DNA of 64,000 bases from Chelydra serpentina (GCA_037349315.1 JBAIAC010000027.1:18337501-18401500), one strand, 5' to 3'. Shown: positions 1-10,094, counted from the stretch's first letter. The notes: a model not told the origin generated them from the sequence alone. Numbers and translations: made by a program.

Positions 1-95
1 TCGCTCAGTGACTCAGTTTGCCCATCTGTAGAATGGGGACAATGACACCAAATGCCTTTGAGAGGATGGAAAGTGCTATGACAGGCCTGAGGGAG
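1..95 (+). repeat. MIR-like SINE fragment
   Basis: The stretch holds the block in which a 'ctcagtttgcccatctgt' run leads into 'gaatgggga', the conserved part of tRNA-derived MIR/CORE-type SINEs. The left side is cut by the window edge. The copy is old and diverged, and the subfamily cannot be told by eye. Confidence 0.5.
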
Positions 96-299
96 GGCTT
101 GCAGGATCAGGCCCTGTAAAATACCTGCAGTTAGTATTTTATAGGGCCCAGTCCTGCAAACCCCAGCTCAGACCCTGATCCTTAAAAGGGATCGAGGTTC
201 CTAACTTCGACTGAAATCAGTTCCTAACTTCGACTATTTCTGAGGACTACAGTGGGAACTCAACGCCGCCAGAGACTGCAGGATTGAGCCCTCCCCCCC

Positions 300-384
300 T
301 GGGATTTTCAAACAAACTAAGGGAGTTGGGCACCTCAATGACACTGAAATTCAATGGGCCCAACTCCCTTTGAAAAATCCCAGC
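300..384. repeat. Short foldback repeat (TTTTCAAA type)
   Basis: The segments at 319-331 and 358-370 are perfect 13-bp inverted copies (aagggagttgggc and its complement). They are flanked by outer arms reading 'gggattttcaaa' and 'tttgaaaaatccc'. Similar hairpins with a 'caatggga' centre recur in the window, for example near 10100, 26060, 31690 and 62890. This is a dispersed non-coding foldback family of the kind seen in reptile and bird genomes; I cannot give its database name. Confidence 0.6.
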
Positions 385-1586
385 TCATGTAAAAACGCCC
401 CCTGCTTCCAACACCTCCTCTGCTTCCAACCACTGGCCCGCAGCAGCCATCAGAGAGGTTGGGCTGCTGGGCTCCAGACAGGAAGTCCCCGCCTGATGCC
501 GTCCAGCATCCCGCCTCCTCTCCTCAATTAACCAGCAGCCGTTTAAGAAGTGCCCGGCTGGAGCTCCTCGTTGCTATGGTGTTCAGACATTCTGCCTCCT
601 GTCCCAAGGGAAACAGCAGCGTCCTGACGGGGCCAAGTAACGAGGTGCTAGCCATTGATAAGCATCCCTGCAGGACAGCACGGGGGCCAGCTACAGCCCC
701 TCAGGGCAAGGGACTCTTGATTAATATGGGCAAGAGTGGAGGTCACACTGCTGAAGCTTTCTGCTTCTGTGGAGTCCCAAAAGAAATGCTATATGTGGCC
801 ATGCAGTCCAGTCCAGTGTGCTGCGAATCAGGTTCTGTGCCAAGAATCAGTCACACTTCGCTGCCTCGTGCCTCAGTTTCCCCAGCTGTCAAGGAGGGGT
901 GTGTGACACTGAGACCCCTCAGCAAAAGGTCTCCTGTTCTTCGCAAACAACTCTCACCTCAGACCTGACAAACTCGCTGCACCAAACATGTCTCTCAGGA
1001 GATTTAGCCATAAAGAGTAACAGGCACAGAGAGCTCATAACTTGTCATGGTTCATAATCCTTGCGAGAGGTACATGCAGGTAATATTGACAGAATAATGT
1101 CTTTATATTCAGAATTTGCTTTATGTACTTGGGGTAAAAATTAGTCACCAGGAGATAACATGTCTCTCTGATGGCCCACTCAGGCCGGGGGGGGTTTCTC
1201 ATCCCGCCCTGTTTCGCCAGTGATGCAATGCCAGGCTGAGTTGTTTCACCTTGCACAATACTACAACTTTCAACAAACAACTGAAACAATGTAAAGGTTA
1301 AAAAAGAAACTTGACAACAAGGCCGTGGTTCGCCCTGTCTGTGAACAGAAACAAAAGGCTGTTTGGGGTATAACACAGAGGAGGGAGAAGCACTCTGTAT
1401 CCATTCACTGTGGAGCAGGGTGGCTTTCCTGAAAGTCTGATCCTGGTTCTTGTAAAACCAGCCAGCTCTGCAACTGTAAATCTGGGGCAGGCGGTAGGGC
1501 GGAGAGAACCCTACTTTAGTAGGAAGGGAAGGTAACTATTGATAAATGCAGACCCATGTTCATGATTTTGTTGTGTGTTGTTTGAG
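385..1586. other. No gene recognised
   Basis: Open frames here (for example 459-968 plus and 1035-1376 minus) have no family resemblance, biased codon use or splice context. The AT-richer part at 1030-1390 could be an unrecognised old retroelement, but I see no LTR ends, tRNA head or LINE motif in it. Confidence 0.4.
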
Positions 1587-1990
1587 AAAGTAAGAACGGC
1601 CACACTGGCTCAGACCAATGGTCCATCTAGCCCTGTCTCCTGTCTTCCAACAGTGGCCAGTGCCAGATGCTTCAGAGGGAATGAACAGAACAGGAAAATG
1701 TTGAGTGATCCATCCCCTGTCATCCAGGCCCAGCCTCTGGCAGTCAGAGATTTAGGGACATCCAGAGCACGGGGCTGCATCCCTGACCATCTTGGCTAAT
1801 AGCCATTGATGGACCTATCCTCCATGAAGTATCTAATTCTTTTTCGATCCCAGCTATACTGTTGGCCTTCACAACATCCCCTGGCAATGAGTTCCATGGG
1901 TTGATTAATGTCCTTCACTTCCAGTTAAATCTTTATCCTTCCTTAAATAAACCTTCTTTGGTCTTGTGCATGCTCACAAGTGGTGTGCGG
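1587..1990 (-). mobile_element. CR1-clade LINE, older subfamily, 3' fragment
   Basis: Read on the minus strand, this ends with the CR1-type 3' module: 'ctagatggaccattggtctg', then 'ccagtgtggccgttcttac'. The same 3' module is present in plus orientation at 36700-36810 and 39700-39835, which supports membership of one family. The part further 5' (1750-1990) corresponds to the ORF2 end and 3' UTR, with no intact reading frame. It is 5' truncated, as is usual for CR1. Confidence 0.75.
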
Positions 1991-2497
1991 CACCCAGGAG
2001 CGGTGGTTTAAGGTGGAACTGGGCTACATGGCTCCTTTGAGAGGCAGAGGGCCTGGAATTTCTAGGAGTAGCCAGTGTCAGGGGCTGGGAATCACAGGGG
2101 ATTGAGTCAGAGGGACTGGAGTGCACCTATCATTCACCTGGGAGGTGAAGCTAGGGCCGGCATAGTCCAGGAGTGGCTGAAAAGCTGGTGGTGTCAGGGA
2201 GCTATCCACCCACGTGTCACCCACGGCAGGTTGACTTTCCTAAGTACTCAGGTGGCCAGAGCAGGCACTCGGTCAGGCTCTGGGGCTCTCCTTGAGGCTC
2301 TGCTATCTTTCTGCCTATTGATTTAGTTTTACCAGGGGCCAAATTTGCAAGAGGCCACCTCCATTTTTTTTTTTTTGCATCCACACTGGAATGGAGGATG
2401 TAAAACCGGGTCCTTGCCCCCCTTATTATCTGACTGCACGTGCAAACATAAGGGACGGGGACTCAGCCCTCATACTGCCTCCACAATAGGGCGGATG
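1991..2497. other. No gene recognised
   Basis: Unique-looking sequence between a CR1 fragment and the solo LTR. There is a T-run near 2366. The 83-codon frame at 2075-2326 has no recognisable motif. Confidence 0.4.
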
Positions 2498-2502
2498 GGA
2501 GT

Positions 2503-3115
2503 TGTGACGAAATAGGACTGTTGTTATGAGATGTGACGAAATAGGACTGTTAATGTTTTCCCTGAGTACTGTGTGGGTGCCTCGGTTTCCCCTATGCAGT
2601 GCTTGAGTATCTAGGTGGTGGGACAAGGGTGCATGATTGTTACAGAGCCCTAGAAGGCAGGTGTGGGCAGGGGCCTGGACACAGAGAATGGCCGACACTC
2701 TGTCTCCTGGCAACAGATGGCCCCGGCCCCTCCCCTGCAAAGGTGAGAGCTGAAGGTGTTGGAACAAAGGGATCAGGTGACCTCCTGGCCCGGGAAGGAG
2801 ACAAAGAGAGAGGAGGGGCTGGACAGCTGGAGTTTGGAGCTGGCCGGGGAACATGGAGGGAGGCGCAGACAGAGTCTGGCCTCCCTGCCCCCCGTTTGGA
2901 GCTGTGGGGTGAAATGCAGGGAGCCCCCGGGCTGGGGTCTAAGCTCCCTGCTCCCCGGAAGGGCCCGACTGAGGGGTCCTGTTTGTACTGACAAGCTCTG
3001 TTTGGACTGTGTTCCTGGCATCTCTAATAAACCTTCTGTTCTACTGGCTGGCTGAGACTCCCAGTGAATCTGGGGAAGAGGGGTGCAGGCGCTGACTCCC
3101 CCACACTCTGTGACA
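2503..3115 (+). mobile_element. Solo LTR of an endogenous retrovirus-like element
   Basis: The 613-bp element begins TG and ends CA (tgtgacga ... tctgtgaca). It is flanked by a perfect 5-bp direct repeat, ggagt, at 2498-2502 and 3116-3120. An AATAAA signal lies at 3026-3031, about 85 bp before the 3' end, as expected for the R region. A 29-bp-period duplication of 'tgtgacgaaataggactgtt' sits at 2503-2522 and 2532-2551. No internal gag/pol sequence is adjacent, so this is a solo LTR left by LTR-LTR recombination. I recall similar LTRs as common in turtle genomes. The retrovirus class cannot be decided without internal sequence. Confidence 0.75.
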
Positions 3116-3163
3116 GGAGTCCATTATAATTAGCCTTTGTGAAGGGCTTTGAGATCCTTAGAC

Positions 3164-3497
3164 GAGAGGATCTCAAACCTCACTGCCCCGCAACCCCCTT
3201 CTGACAACAAAAATTGCTACATGACCCCAGGTGTGGGGACCGAAGCCTGAGCCCGCCCAAGCCTGGATGCCTCAGGAGCAGGGGCCAAAGCCGAAGCCCG
3301 AGGGCTTCAGCCCCAGGTGGGGGGCCTGTAACCTGAACTCTGCCACCCAGGGCTGAAGCCGTCAGGCTTTGGCCCCGGGAGGTGGGGCTCGGGCTTCAGC
3401 TTTGACCCTTGGCCCCAACAAGTCTAACGCCAGCCCTAGTGACCCCATTTTGTCCCAACCCACTTTGGGGTCCTGACCCACAGTTTGAGAACCCCTG
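3164..3497 (-). mobile_element. hAT-like non-autonomous DNA transposon
   Basis: The ends are imperfect terminal inverted repeats: gagaggatctcaaac at the left, and the complement of caggggttctcaaac at the right. A perfect 8-bp target duplication, ccttagac, lies at 3156-3163 and 3498-3505. Eight-base duplications with 'cagNGGttctcaaa' ends are typical of hAT-family MITEs. The interior has no transposase frame. The related copy at 51529-51847 is in the opposite orientation. Confidence 0.8.
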
Positions 3498-3524
3498 CCT
3501 TAGACCATTAGTGGCAGTACTTAG

Positions 3525-3760
3525 GGCTGCAGCCGAGATCAGAGCCCCACCCGCCAGGTGCTGTGCAGGGCAAGAGAGAATCCCTGCCCCAAAGAGCTTA
3601 CAGTCCAAATAGACAAGAGAGGGTGGGAAGGGAAACTGAGGCCCAGGGAAGGGAAGTGACTTGCCCAAGGTCACCCAGCAAGTCAGTGGCAGAGCTAGGA
3701 ACAGATCCAGTGCCCTGGCTCTACCAGACCATGTGGCCTAAGGGACAGGCTCTATAGCAG
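3525..3760 (-). repeat. MIR-like SINE, antisense
   Basis: Antisense order of modules: a 'gtgctgtgcagggcaagagag' tail block, 'agagcttacagtccaa', then 'gaaactgaggc', 'cttgcccaaggtcac' and 'gtggcagagctaggaac'. This is the complement of a tRNA-headed MIR-type SINE with a longer tail, the layout seen repeatedly in this window. Confidence 0.6.
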
Positions 3761-3773
3761 GGGAAGCTCTAGA

Positions 3774-3905
3774 ACAGGTTCCAGGGGAGGTTGTGGAATC
3801 CTGGTCACTGGAGGTTTTTAAGGAAGGTCTGGGCTGACTTGGCCCTGCCTCAGCATAGGGGCAGGGGCTGGACTCTTGAAGTCCCTTCCAGCTCTACATG
3901 TCTAT
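3774..3905 (+). mobile_element. CR1 LINE 3' end fragment
   Basis: Contains 'ggttgtggaatcctggtcac', 'gaggtttttaagga', 'ggactcttgaagtccc' and 'ttccagctctacatgtctatg'. These are the last ORF2 codons and the 3' terminal hairpin of a CR1 copy that is heavily 5' truncated. Confidence 0.7.
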
Positions 3906-4639
3906 GATCCCCTGTGAACGCTGGCAGCCTTCAAGGTATGCGACTGTTGAGATGGCTACACAGCTTGGCAGGCAGGGGATCCAGGCTCTCATCCCCAGCT
4001 TTATTCCTCAGGCCTCTGGCTCTTCTAGCCATGTTCTTAGCGCAAGCCCATCACCCTGGCATCTGAGCACCCGGGGCGAGGGGCGGGAGGCAGATGCGCT
4101 TTCAAGTAACCCTCCCCGGCCAATCAAGCAGCAGCACCCAGGCCCCGCCAGCTGGAAGGGCGGCTCAGTGGCGAAGCGGGGCAGCCTGTCGTGAATCTCT
4201 CCCTCAGGGGCACCCGTCCCTGCTCCACCATAAGACCCGCCCCCTTTGTCTCCACAACCAGCGTCAACATCAGCCGCCGCTCCGCAGGGAGCCATACGGC
4301 GAATGCCCCCGAAGGCCAACGAGCCCAGGCATCCTCAGCTGCCCGTCTGCTGCTGATTAAAGCTCTTCCCGCCTGGTACTCAGCAGCACCCTTTAATTAA
4401 TTCTCCCCACATCCAGATGCACCAGACACAAAAATGCCAGGCTCCAAGTGCCTGGAAAGAGGTCACGTCGGCGGCGCGCGCGGGAAGCGCACCAGGCAGG
4501 CTGCCACCATGCAGCGGCGGCGGCAGCTCGCTGGAGCCGGCACGGGGCGGGGCAGCCTGCCCCACAAAGCTCAGTCGGCATCGAACTACGGTACCGCAAT
4601 GGCCCACAGTATTGGAGCATCTCACACCCATCCGTTTAT
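3906..4639. other. GC-rich unassigned sequence
   Basis: CpG-dense from about 4440 to 4580. A strong Kozak context (gccaccATGc) occurs at 4509, but its 55-codon frame shows no recognisable domain, no splice donor follows, and it runs into the repeat at 4640. No gene is called. Confidence 0.35.
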
Positions 4640-4770
4640 TTATCCTCCCCTCTCTCCGTGGCGCAGAGACTAAGTGACTTGCCTCGGATCATGCAGGAAA
4701 TCGGTGGCAGCGCAGGGAACTGAATGCAGGTCTTCCAAGGCCTAGCTTAGCACCTAACCACTAGCCCATC
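4640..4770 (-). repeat. MIR-like SINE fragment, antisense
   Basis: Diverged antisense MIR modules: 'gcgcagagactaagtgactt', 'gcctcggatcatgcagg', a 'gaactgaatgcaggtctt' block, and 'cacctaaccactag', which matches the complement of the tRNA-like A-box region. Confidence 0.45.
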
Positions 4771-5094
4771 CTTCCTCTCACGTTCTGCAGCGCTGACAGC
4801 CCTGGGGCTGGAAGAATGGCGCAGCCAAGAGCGTCGGGCGTTTCAGACAGGTCCCCTCTGCCACCCGCTCCTGGCAGCCTGTCCGCTGACCTGAATGGGC
4901 CCAGGCAGACACCTGGGACAGACTCGCTAAAGCTGCAGACCCGGCTGTGGCAGCCCAAATCCTTCCTGCAGAACGTGGGTGGAAGCGGAGGATCAGAAGA
5001 GCTCTGCCCTGTTCACTGGCTCCCTTCCACAGCTCACCTGAGGACTTTGGGGTGCACTGGGCTGGGACCAGTGGGCGTGGCAGCAGGTGGAGCG

Positions 5095-5275
5095 GCAGAC
5101 CACAAATCGGAACCCCAGGGTTCTGTTTCCAACCTTGTCTTTGCTACTGTGTGCGTGCAACTTGGACAATGCACTTCCCCCTCTCTGGGTTGGAGCCAAA
5201 GACTTAATGGATTTTGTATTGGGCCCTTCTGTGCCTCAGTTTCCCCAGCTCTGGAACAGGAGTGACGCTTCTTAC
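5095..5275 (+). repeat. MIR-like SINE, sense
   Basis: Sense order: a 'ggggttctgtttccaacctt' block in the B-box position, 'gcaacttggacaatgcactt', 'tgcctcagtttccccagctc', 'tggaacaggagtgac'. This is the tRNA-related head plus the CORE region of a MIR-type SINE. Confidence 0.55.
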
Positions 5276-5529
5276 TGAAGCTGCCCTTTGAGCACGGCAG
5301 CTAAGCGGGGTACCGCACCATGTGTGCCAAGCCCGAAAGGCGCAGGAGTGATCACGGGAACGCTGCTCCTGGTTTCAGAAGAGCTGTATTTTTCAAACCA
5401 GTGAAAGTTTTTACCTGTTCCCATTATATCATTAGTAACATGAGCAAACCTGTTCCCGGGAGACTTCCAGGGTCTTTGCAACATGAAAAGTAAGCAGCCC
5501 TGTTAGCAAAATCAATAGGGCTCTTTTAC

Positions 5530-5675
5530 CTCTGATCTTTTGGGCACTTGTCTGAACAAAATCTGCAGCATTCCACTTAGTAACGGAGACCAGGGGTGAA
5601 GTGCTGGACTTCCCCACTGAAGTCAGGGGGAGGTTTGCTATTGACTTCAATGGGGCTGGGATTTCAGCCTAGGGA
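5530..5675. repeat. Short palindromic dispersed repeat
   Basis: Contains a self-complementary arrangement around 'cccactgaagtcaggggga' and 'attgacttcaatggggctgg', followed by 'gatttcagcc'. Related copies at 7005-7090, 13505-13560 and 49375-49460 show that it is a dispersed foldback family. Confidence 0.55.
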
Positions 5676-5734
5676 CGGCTGGGCACAGTGGAGAATTTAT
5701 GCCAAACCAAGTCACAGATCTGTAGTCTGAGCTC

Positions 5735-6000
5735 CTGCAAATCACAGGCCACGGCCACCCCTTCGCTCCCCACCTCCACCCCAACCAGCACCTGAATACC
5801 GAGCCCAACAGCCAGAATTAGGCCAAAAAGTGTTACCGCCCTCAGGAGACTAAACTATTGGGTGCCACAGGCAGAGGGAGCAGGGACCAGTGCCCAAGGC
5901 TCCTGCAATGGCAAGGAACTGATTTGGTGAGTGGTACCGGGCTGATCCTAGCAAGTGACTTGCAGCCCACGCAGCAGACGAAGGGGACCTCATGACCTCT
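5735..6000 (-). mobile_element. CR1 LINE 3' UTR-region fragment
   Basis: Shares blocks such as 'aggagactaaactattgggt', 'gccacaggcag', 'gcaatggcaaggaactga' and 'cagcaagtgac'-like text with the longer fragment at 20738-21425. That fragment belongs to the same CR1 subfamily as 55404-55760. There is no coding sequence. Confidence 0.55.
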
Positions 6001-6329
6001 GTGTTTGACGTTCAACGGAAGCTTTTCGGAGGTGGGAGCTTTTTCCCCTTTAATTTGAAACACTTGTGTAATCAGGGGAAATGTGAGGAAGAGAAAACAA
6101 AAACAGGTCTCTAGCTGGCAGCCTGTGCTAGGCAAACAGGATAATGTCCCTCCTTTAAAGGGATTCTTGCCTAGTTCCCCGCGTGATCCACCAGGCAAGT
6201 CAGTGTGAAGCTGCCTACACCCTGCTGTCTGCTAGAGCCAAAGGGAAGCAGAACCTCTGAAAGGACAAGTCCCGTTCATAAGCTAGAACCCCTGTTTTTC
6301 AGGGGGGTTCTAAATCTCACACCGGGTTC

Positions 6330-6605
6330 TCCGATTACCGAAGAGAAATCTATGTCACAAGGGAGGTTGAGGTTAGATATTAGGAAAACCCTTCTAACTA
6401 TTAGGGTAGCTAGGCTCTGGAAGAGGCTCCCAATGCGGGTTGTGGAATCCCCATTGTTGGACGATTCTAAGAACAGGTTGGACAGGTGTTTACCTGTCAA
6501 GGACGGTTTGGTTTACTTGGTCCTGCCTCAGTGCAGGGGCTGGACTGGACTGGACTCTCCAGGTCCCTTCCAGCCCTGCATTTCTATCATGCCTTGATTC
6601 TACAG
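6330..6605 (+). mobile_element. CR1 LINE 3' fragment
   Basis: Encodes the end of CR1 ORF2 in a decayed frame (LRLDIRKTLLTIRVARLW, then RVVESPLLDDSKNRLD). It then runs through 'ggtcctgcctcagtgcaggg' and 'tccaggtcccttccagccct' to 'atttctat'. This is an older subfamily than the copies at 50-58 kb. Confidence 0.75.
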
Positions 6606-7004
6606 TTTACTCCCAAAGTCCATGTGGTCCATACATGCAGTCCACCTCTTCCCCCCCCTCTCCTCTCTTCCCCGCAGCGGCTATATCTGGAGTCCAGTCC
6701 AGATGGTCACAGAAATCCATCTCAGGTTCTCCCCTACCCTTCCTCCAAGGAGACCGAAGGAGTCCTTGCTCTGCTTAGTGGAACAGACTTCACCAAGGGA
6801 CGCCTCTGGCGCTGTGATGTTTCCAGGCCAAAGCCTGTCCCCGCTGGAGAAGATCCTGGACGTGACCTTGAGATGACTCTCCCTGCTCCCGGCAGAGAAG
6901 CACAGTCCCCAATCTGTAGTACCTGGTGCATTTCGCTCTGCTTGGCATGCCAGCGACGCAGAGCTGCATGACCTACTGGAAAGCCAAGCCTGAACCCCAC
7001 TAAG
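6606..7004. other. No gene recognised
   Basis: Pyrimidine-rich sequence with several overlapping short frames and no recognisable motif. Confidence 0.35.
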
Positions 7005-7090
7005 TCAGAGAGCCTGATCCTCAGCTGGTGTAAATCAGCATTGCGGTCAACGGCGCTGTGACAGTTCACACCAGCTGAGGATCCGGCCCG
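7005..7090. repeat. Short palindromic dispersed repeat
   Basis: The left arm 'cctgatcctcagctggtgta' and the right arm 'cacaccagctgaggatccgg' are near-perfect inverted copies around a short centre. This is the clearest copy in the window of the 'tggtgtaaat' foldback family. Confidence 0.7.
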
Positions 7091-7592
7091 TCAGTAGTCT
7101 AGTCCCGGGAGCCAGGGCTGGAGGAGAAGCAGGCTCTGCCCTGGATTCTTGCACACACCTGTGCTCAGCATGACTAATGGGCTATAGCCGACCTAGGGCA
7201 CTCCGTCGGCTCATTCCCCATCAGGGAGCATCTCTCCGTCCCAGCAGCCCCGGATTAGTCCAGTCTGGCCTTTCTCCCCTGTGCATTTCCCATGTGCTAG
7301 GCGGCCGGAACCAGCCCCGTTCTAAGCCAGGCGCGGGCCACTTAGCATCTTACTTCCTGGAGCGTCGCCTCCTTGTTGCTGGAGGAGCAGTGTGGCCTAG
7401 TGGCTAGGCCTGAGCCCCAGTCCCTGTCTAAGGTTACTGGACCCTGATTACTGTAGCTGAGTGTTTTGCCAGCAAAGCTTAAACCCGCCCCCTGAAGGGA
7501 ACGAGCTAGGCCTAGATCCAGGTCTCCTAGGCTGCAGTGGACCATGGTGACATCCCTCAAAGGGCTTGGTTTAAACAACCAGCAGCTTCTAA
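7091..7592. other. No gene recognised
   Basis: A degenerate MIR-like block (around 'gtggcctagtggctaggcct', 7389-7408) is the only thing seen here. Confidence 0.35.
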
Positions 7593-7785
7593 GGGGGGAG
7601 GGATAGCTCAGTGGTTTGAGCATTGCCCTAAACCCAGGGTTGTGAGTTCAATCCTTGAGGGGGCCATTTAGGGATCTGGGGCAAAAATCTGTCAGGGGAC
7701 AGTACTTGGTCCTGCTAGTGAAGGCAGGGGACTGGACTTGATGACCTTTCAAGGTCGTTCTAGGAGATTGGCATATCTCCATATA
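7593..7785 (+). mobile_element. tRNA-derived SINE (tortoise Pol III type), variant tail
   Basis: The head carries Pol III promoter boxes: A box tagctcagtgg at 7604-7614 and B box gagttcaatcc at 7644-7654. The body 'gagggggccatttagggatc' follows, then a CR1-like 3' tail ('ggtcctgctagtgaaggcag', 'ggactggacttgatgacctt'). The tail differs from that of the copies at 34681 and 63852, which end in the 'caaagcaggaccaatcccca' type, so two tail subfamilies are present. Mobilisation by CR1 reverse transcriptase through the shared 3' end is established for tortoise SINEs. Confidence 0.85.
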
Positions 7786-7817
7786 TGATGATGAGGGGGC
7801 CCTTTTGCTGCCCTTTA

Positions 7818-8219
7818 AGGGTACGTCCACACGGCACACGCCGCCTGGGCCTGTGGGAGCTGGGTTTATGGACTCGGTGTTTCCAAGCCCACACTCGAGC
7901 ATCCACACGGTGCTGTAAACCTGGGTTTACATGAGCTGGACCCGGCTCTCCCAGCCGTGCTAATGTGTCCACACTGCACCGTGCTGACCTTCTGACTCGG
8001 GTCTGCGGCTTGAGCTGTGTCCGCACTGCAGAATGAGCGGGCTTGGACCCAAGTCATAGCAGGACTCAGGCTCTGATCCCCTCCCACAGCAGGGTCCTAG
8101 GACCCGGGTCCTGAGCGCTTGCTGATCGGAGTCAGACTGATTTGAGCGTGGATGGAAGTGGGGCTTGGGCCCAAACCTGATTCGGAGCCCGGGCTTAGCG
8201 TGACGTGTAGACACACCCT
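7818..8219. mobile_element. Foldback DNA element (gggtacgtccacac family)
   Basis: The ends agggtacgtccacac and the complement of gtgtagacacaccct form imperfect terminal inverted repeats (11 of 15). The interior is also partly self-complementary (cccgggtcctgag, gggcttgg, ggcttgg-type blocks). There is no coding potential. Half-copies with the same start and a following 'ataaaagaccc' block occur at 43973 and 47074. No clear target duplication was found, so the superfamily is unassigned. Confidence 0.6.
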
Positions 8220-9120
8220 CGAGGGAGTCGCACACCGCACCAGCAGAGGGACACAGACAAAACGCTAACTGGAGTGATAGAGCCAGCCCTCACTGCCCTG
8301 CGTGCTCATGCATGCAAAGCCACGGTGCATTTGGCATGGCTTAACACGGGAGCAGTTGCTACGTGTCACCTTTCCTGCACCGGATTCCAGGCGCCTCTGC
8401 TGCTCTGAAGGGTTTGCAGTTGGGGACTGCAGGGCTGATATTGTCAGCCCCTAGGGCAGATCCCTGCCATGCAGAGCTGGGACGCTGACCTTCCCACTTG
8501 GATTGTAAAGGTCTTTCTGCTTCCTTTATTTCACTTCAGATTACGCATTGACCTAAGCACGTCTAAATCTGGACAATGCCTTGGGACCCCCTCGCACGGC
8601 GACACACTCGCTTGCCGGGGATTTGGAAGCTTCCCTTACTTTTGCAGGAATTTGCCTCTTGCGCTGCATCATTCACTCCAATAGCATCATGCCGTCACAT
8701 GCAGGTTCTCACCCCCTTCCTTGTGCCTCCTAGCGGAAGCATTCAAAGCCCTTTCTACCCATCACATTATCCTCACCACGCACCTCTCGGAGGTCATTTT
8801 TTTTTTAAATATACACATTCCACGCATGGGGAAACCGAGGCACACGGGCATCATGGGACTATACAGCCAGTGGCAGGGTTGAAAATGCTACCTGGATCTC
8901 CAATTCAGAGATCCCGACTCCAACCTCTGCCCCGCCAGAGCAGAACAAAGAGACCTTGGTGTCCCTGAGACTCGGGTCCTGAGCCTTTGCTCTCTGGGCT
9001 GGCTGGCTTCCCCCGGCCGTGCTGTAACCTTTACCTATTCCCCGCGGCTCGCTGCATGTGCGCATTCACTGCTGAATAAAGCAGCAAGCCTTCAGCCCTC
9101 TGCCGAGAGCCATATTGCAC
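8220..9120. other. Mostly unassigned; MIR-like piece at 8790-8930
   Basis: A diverged antisense MIR-like block ('ggggaaaccgaggcac' ... 'cagccagtggcagggttgaa') is visible at 8827-8885. Otherwise no repeat or exon is recognised. Confidence 0.35.
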
Positions 9121-10090
9121 TCGGCAGGGAGTCAGCAGCTGCTGCAGGAACGGGCCCTGCAGGACACGGGTCTCTCAAGCTGGGAGCAATATCCACACCC
9201 CTCTGCTGTCTCCCAACAGGCACACAAAGGGGGTGCCCCGAGCCAAAGGGGGTGCATTGCCGCCTCCTCGCACGGGGCACAGAGTCGACTCCAACCCCAC
9301 CTGGCATCCCCAGCATGCAGGGGCCAGGCCCAACCGCAGGCTCGGCTGTCTCCTGAGTGCAAGTCAGGGGGGCGGGGAAGAGGGCTAGCCATGCTGCCCC
9401 CCTCCTCAAATCAACCAATGGAGCCAGCTGCAGAGGGGTGCACACGCCACCCTCCCCCCAAACTGGGACAGTCGGTGCCAGGAGCTCTTGGAGGGAGATA
9501 CCGTGGCTGCTGTAGGCTAATACAAGACGGATCCACCACGGTGCCCAGAGGCCTTGATCGGCGGAGCCAAGTTATACCCTTAGTCCAAGCCGACAGCTGT
9601 GGTCATGGTGCGCTCTAGTGGCCAGCCATAGCTACATAACTCGCTGCTGCTTGCCGCCAGCAGAGTGACCTGGCGTGCAGGGGGGAGGGCCTCGTGCTGT
9701 GGTATTTACACGACACGTGCGTGGCCGTGATTCATTGCACACGTACCGGAGCTAGCTCCCGTCTTCCGCCCTGCTCCAGCCCTGCCGCTCCTCCGATCGC
9801 GAAGGGCTGGCCGCCGACGTGCACTGCGGGTCCCGCGGCCACATGCAGGAGAGGAGAGAGAATTCAGAACCTTCTGCTCCGAAGCACAGGCCTCCCCCAC
9901 TTGAGCAAATGGAGGTTCTCCATCAGCCGGCAGCAGTACTAAGGCTTTTATCCCCTAAGTGGGGCCTCCAGCTACCAAGGGATATCAGAACCAGCAGCAC
10001 GTCTGGCAGAGTCCAAACAGTACAACACGCACGCATGCACACACACACACCAGCCAGTTCATTGCACCCACACTCCTTTATATACAGCAG
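9121..10090. other. GC-rich unassigned sequence
   Basis: Moderately CpG-rich (especially 9610-9850), with long open frames on both strands that reflect base composition. No domain, splice consensus or repeat family was recognised. A short CA run lies near 10037. Confidence 0.35.
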
Positions 10091-10094
10091 GACC

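Noticed and set aside
459..968. 169-codon open frame, plus strand
   Set aside because: No family motif, overlaps another frame, ordinary length for GC-rich non-coding DNA.
4434..4673. Frame with an excellent Kozak start (gccaccATGc at 4509) in CpG-rich DNA
   Set aside because: Only 55 codons from that ATG, no recognisable domain, no splice donor, and the frame runs into an old MIR-like repeat.
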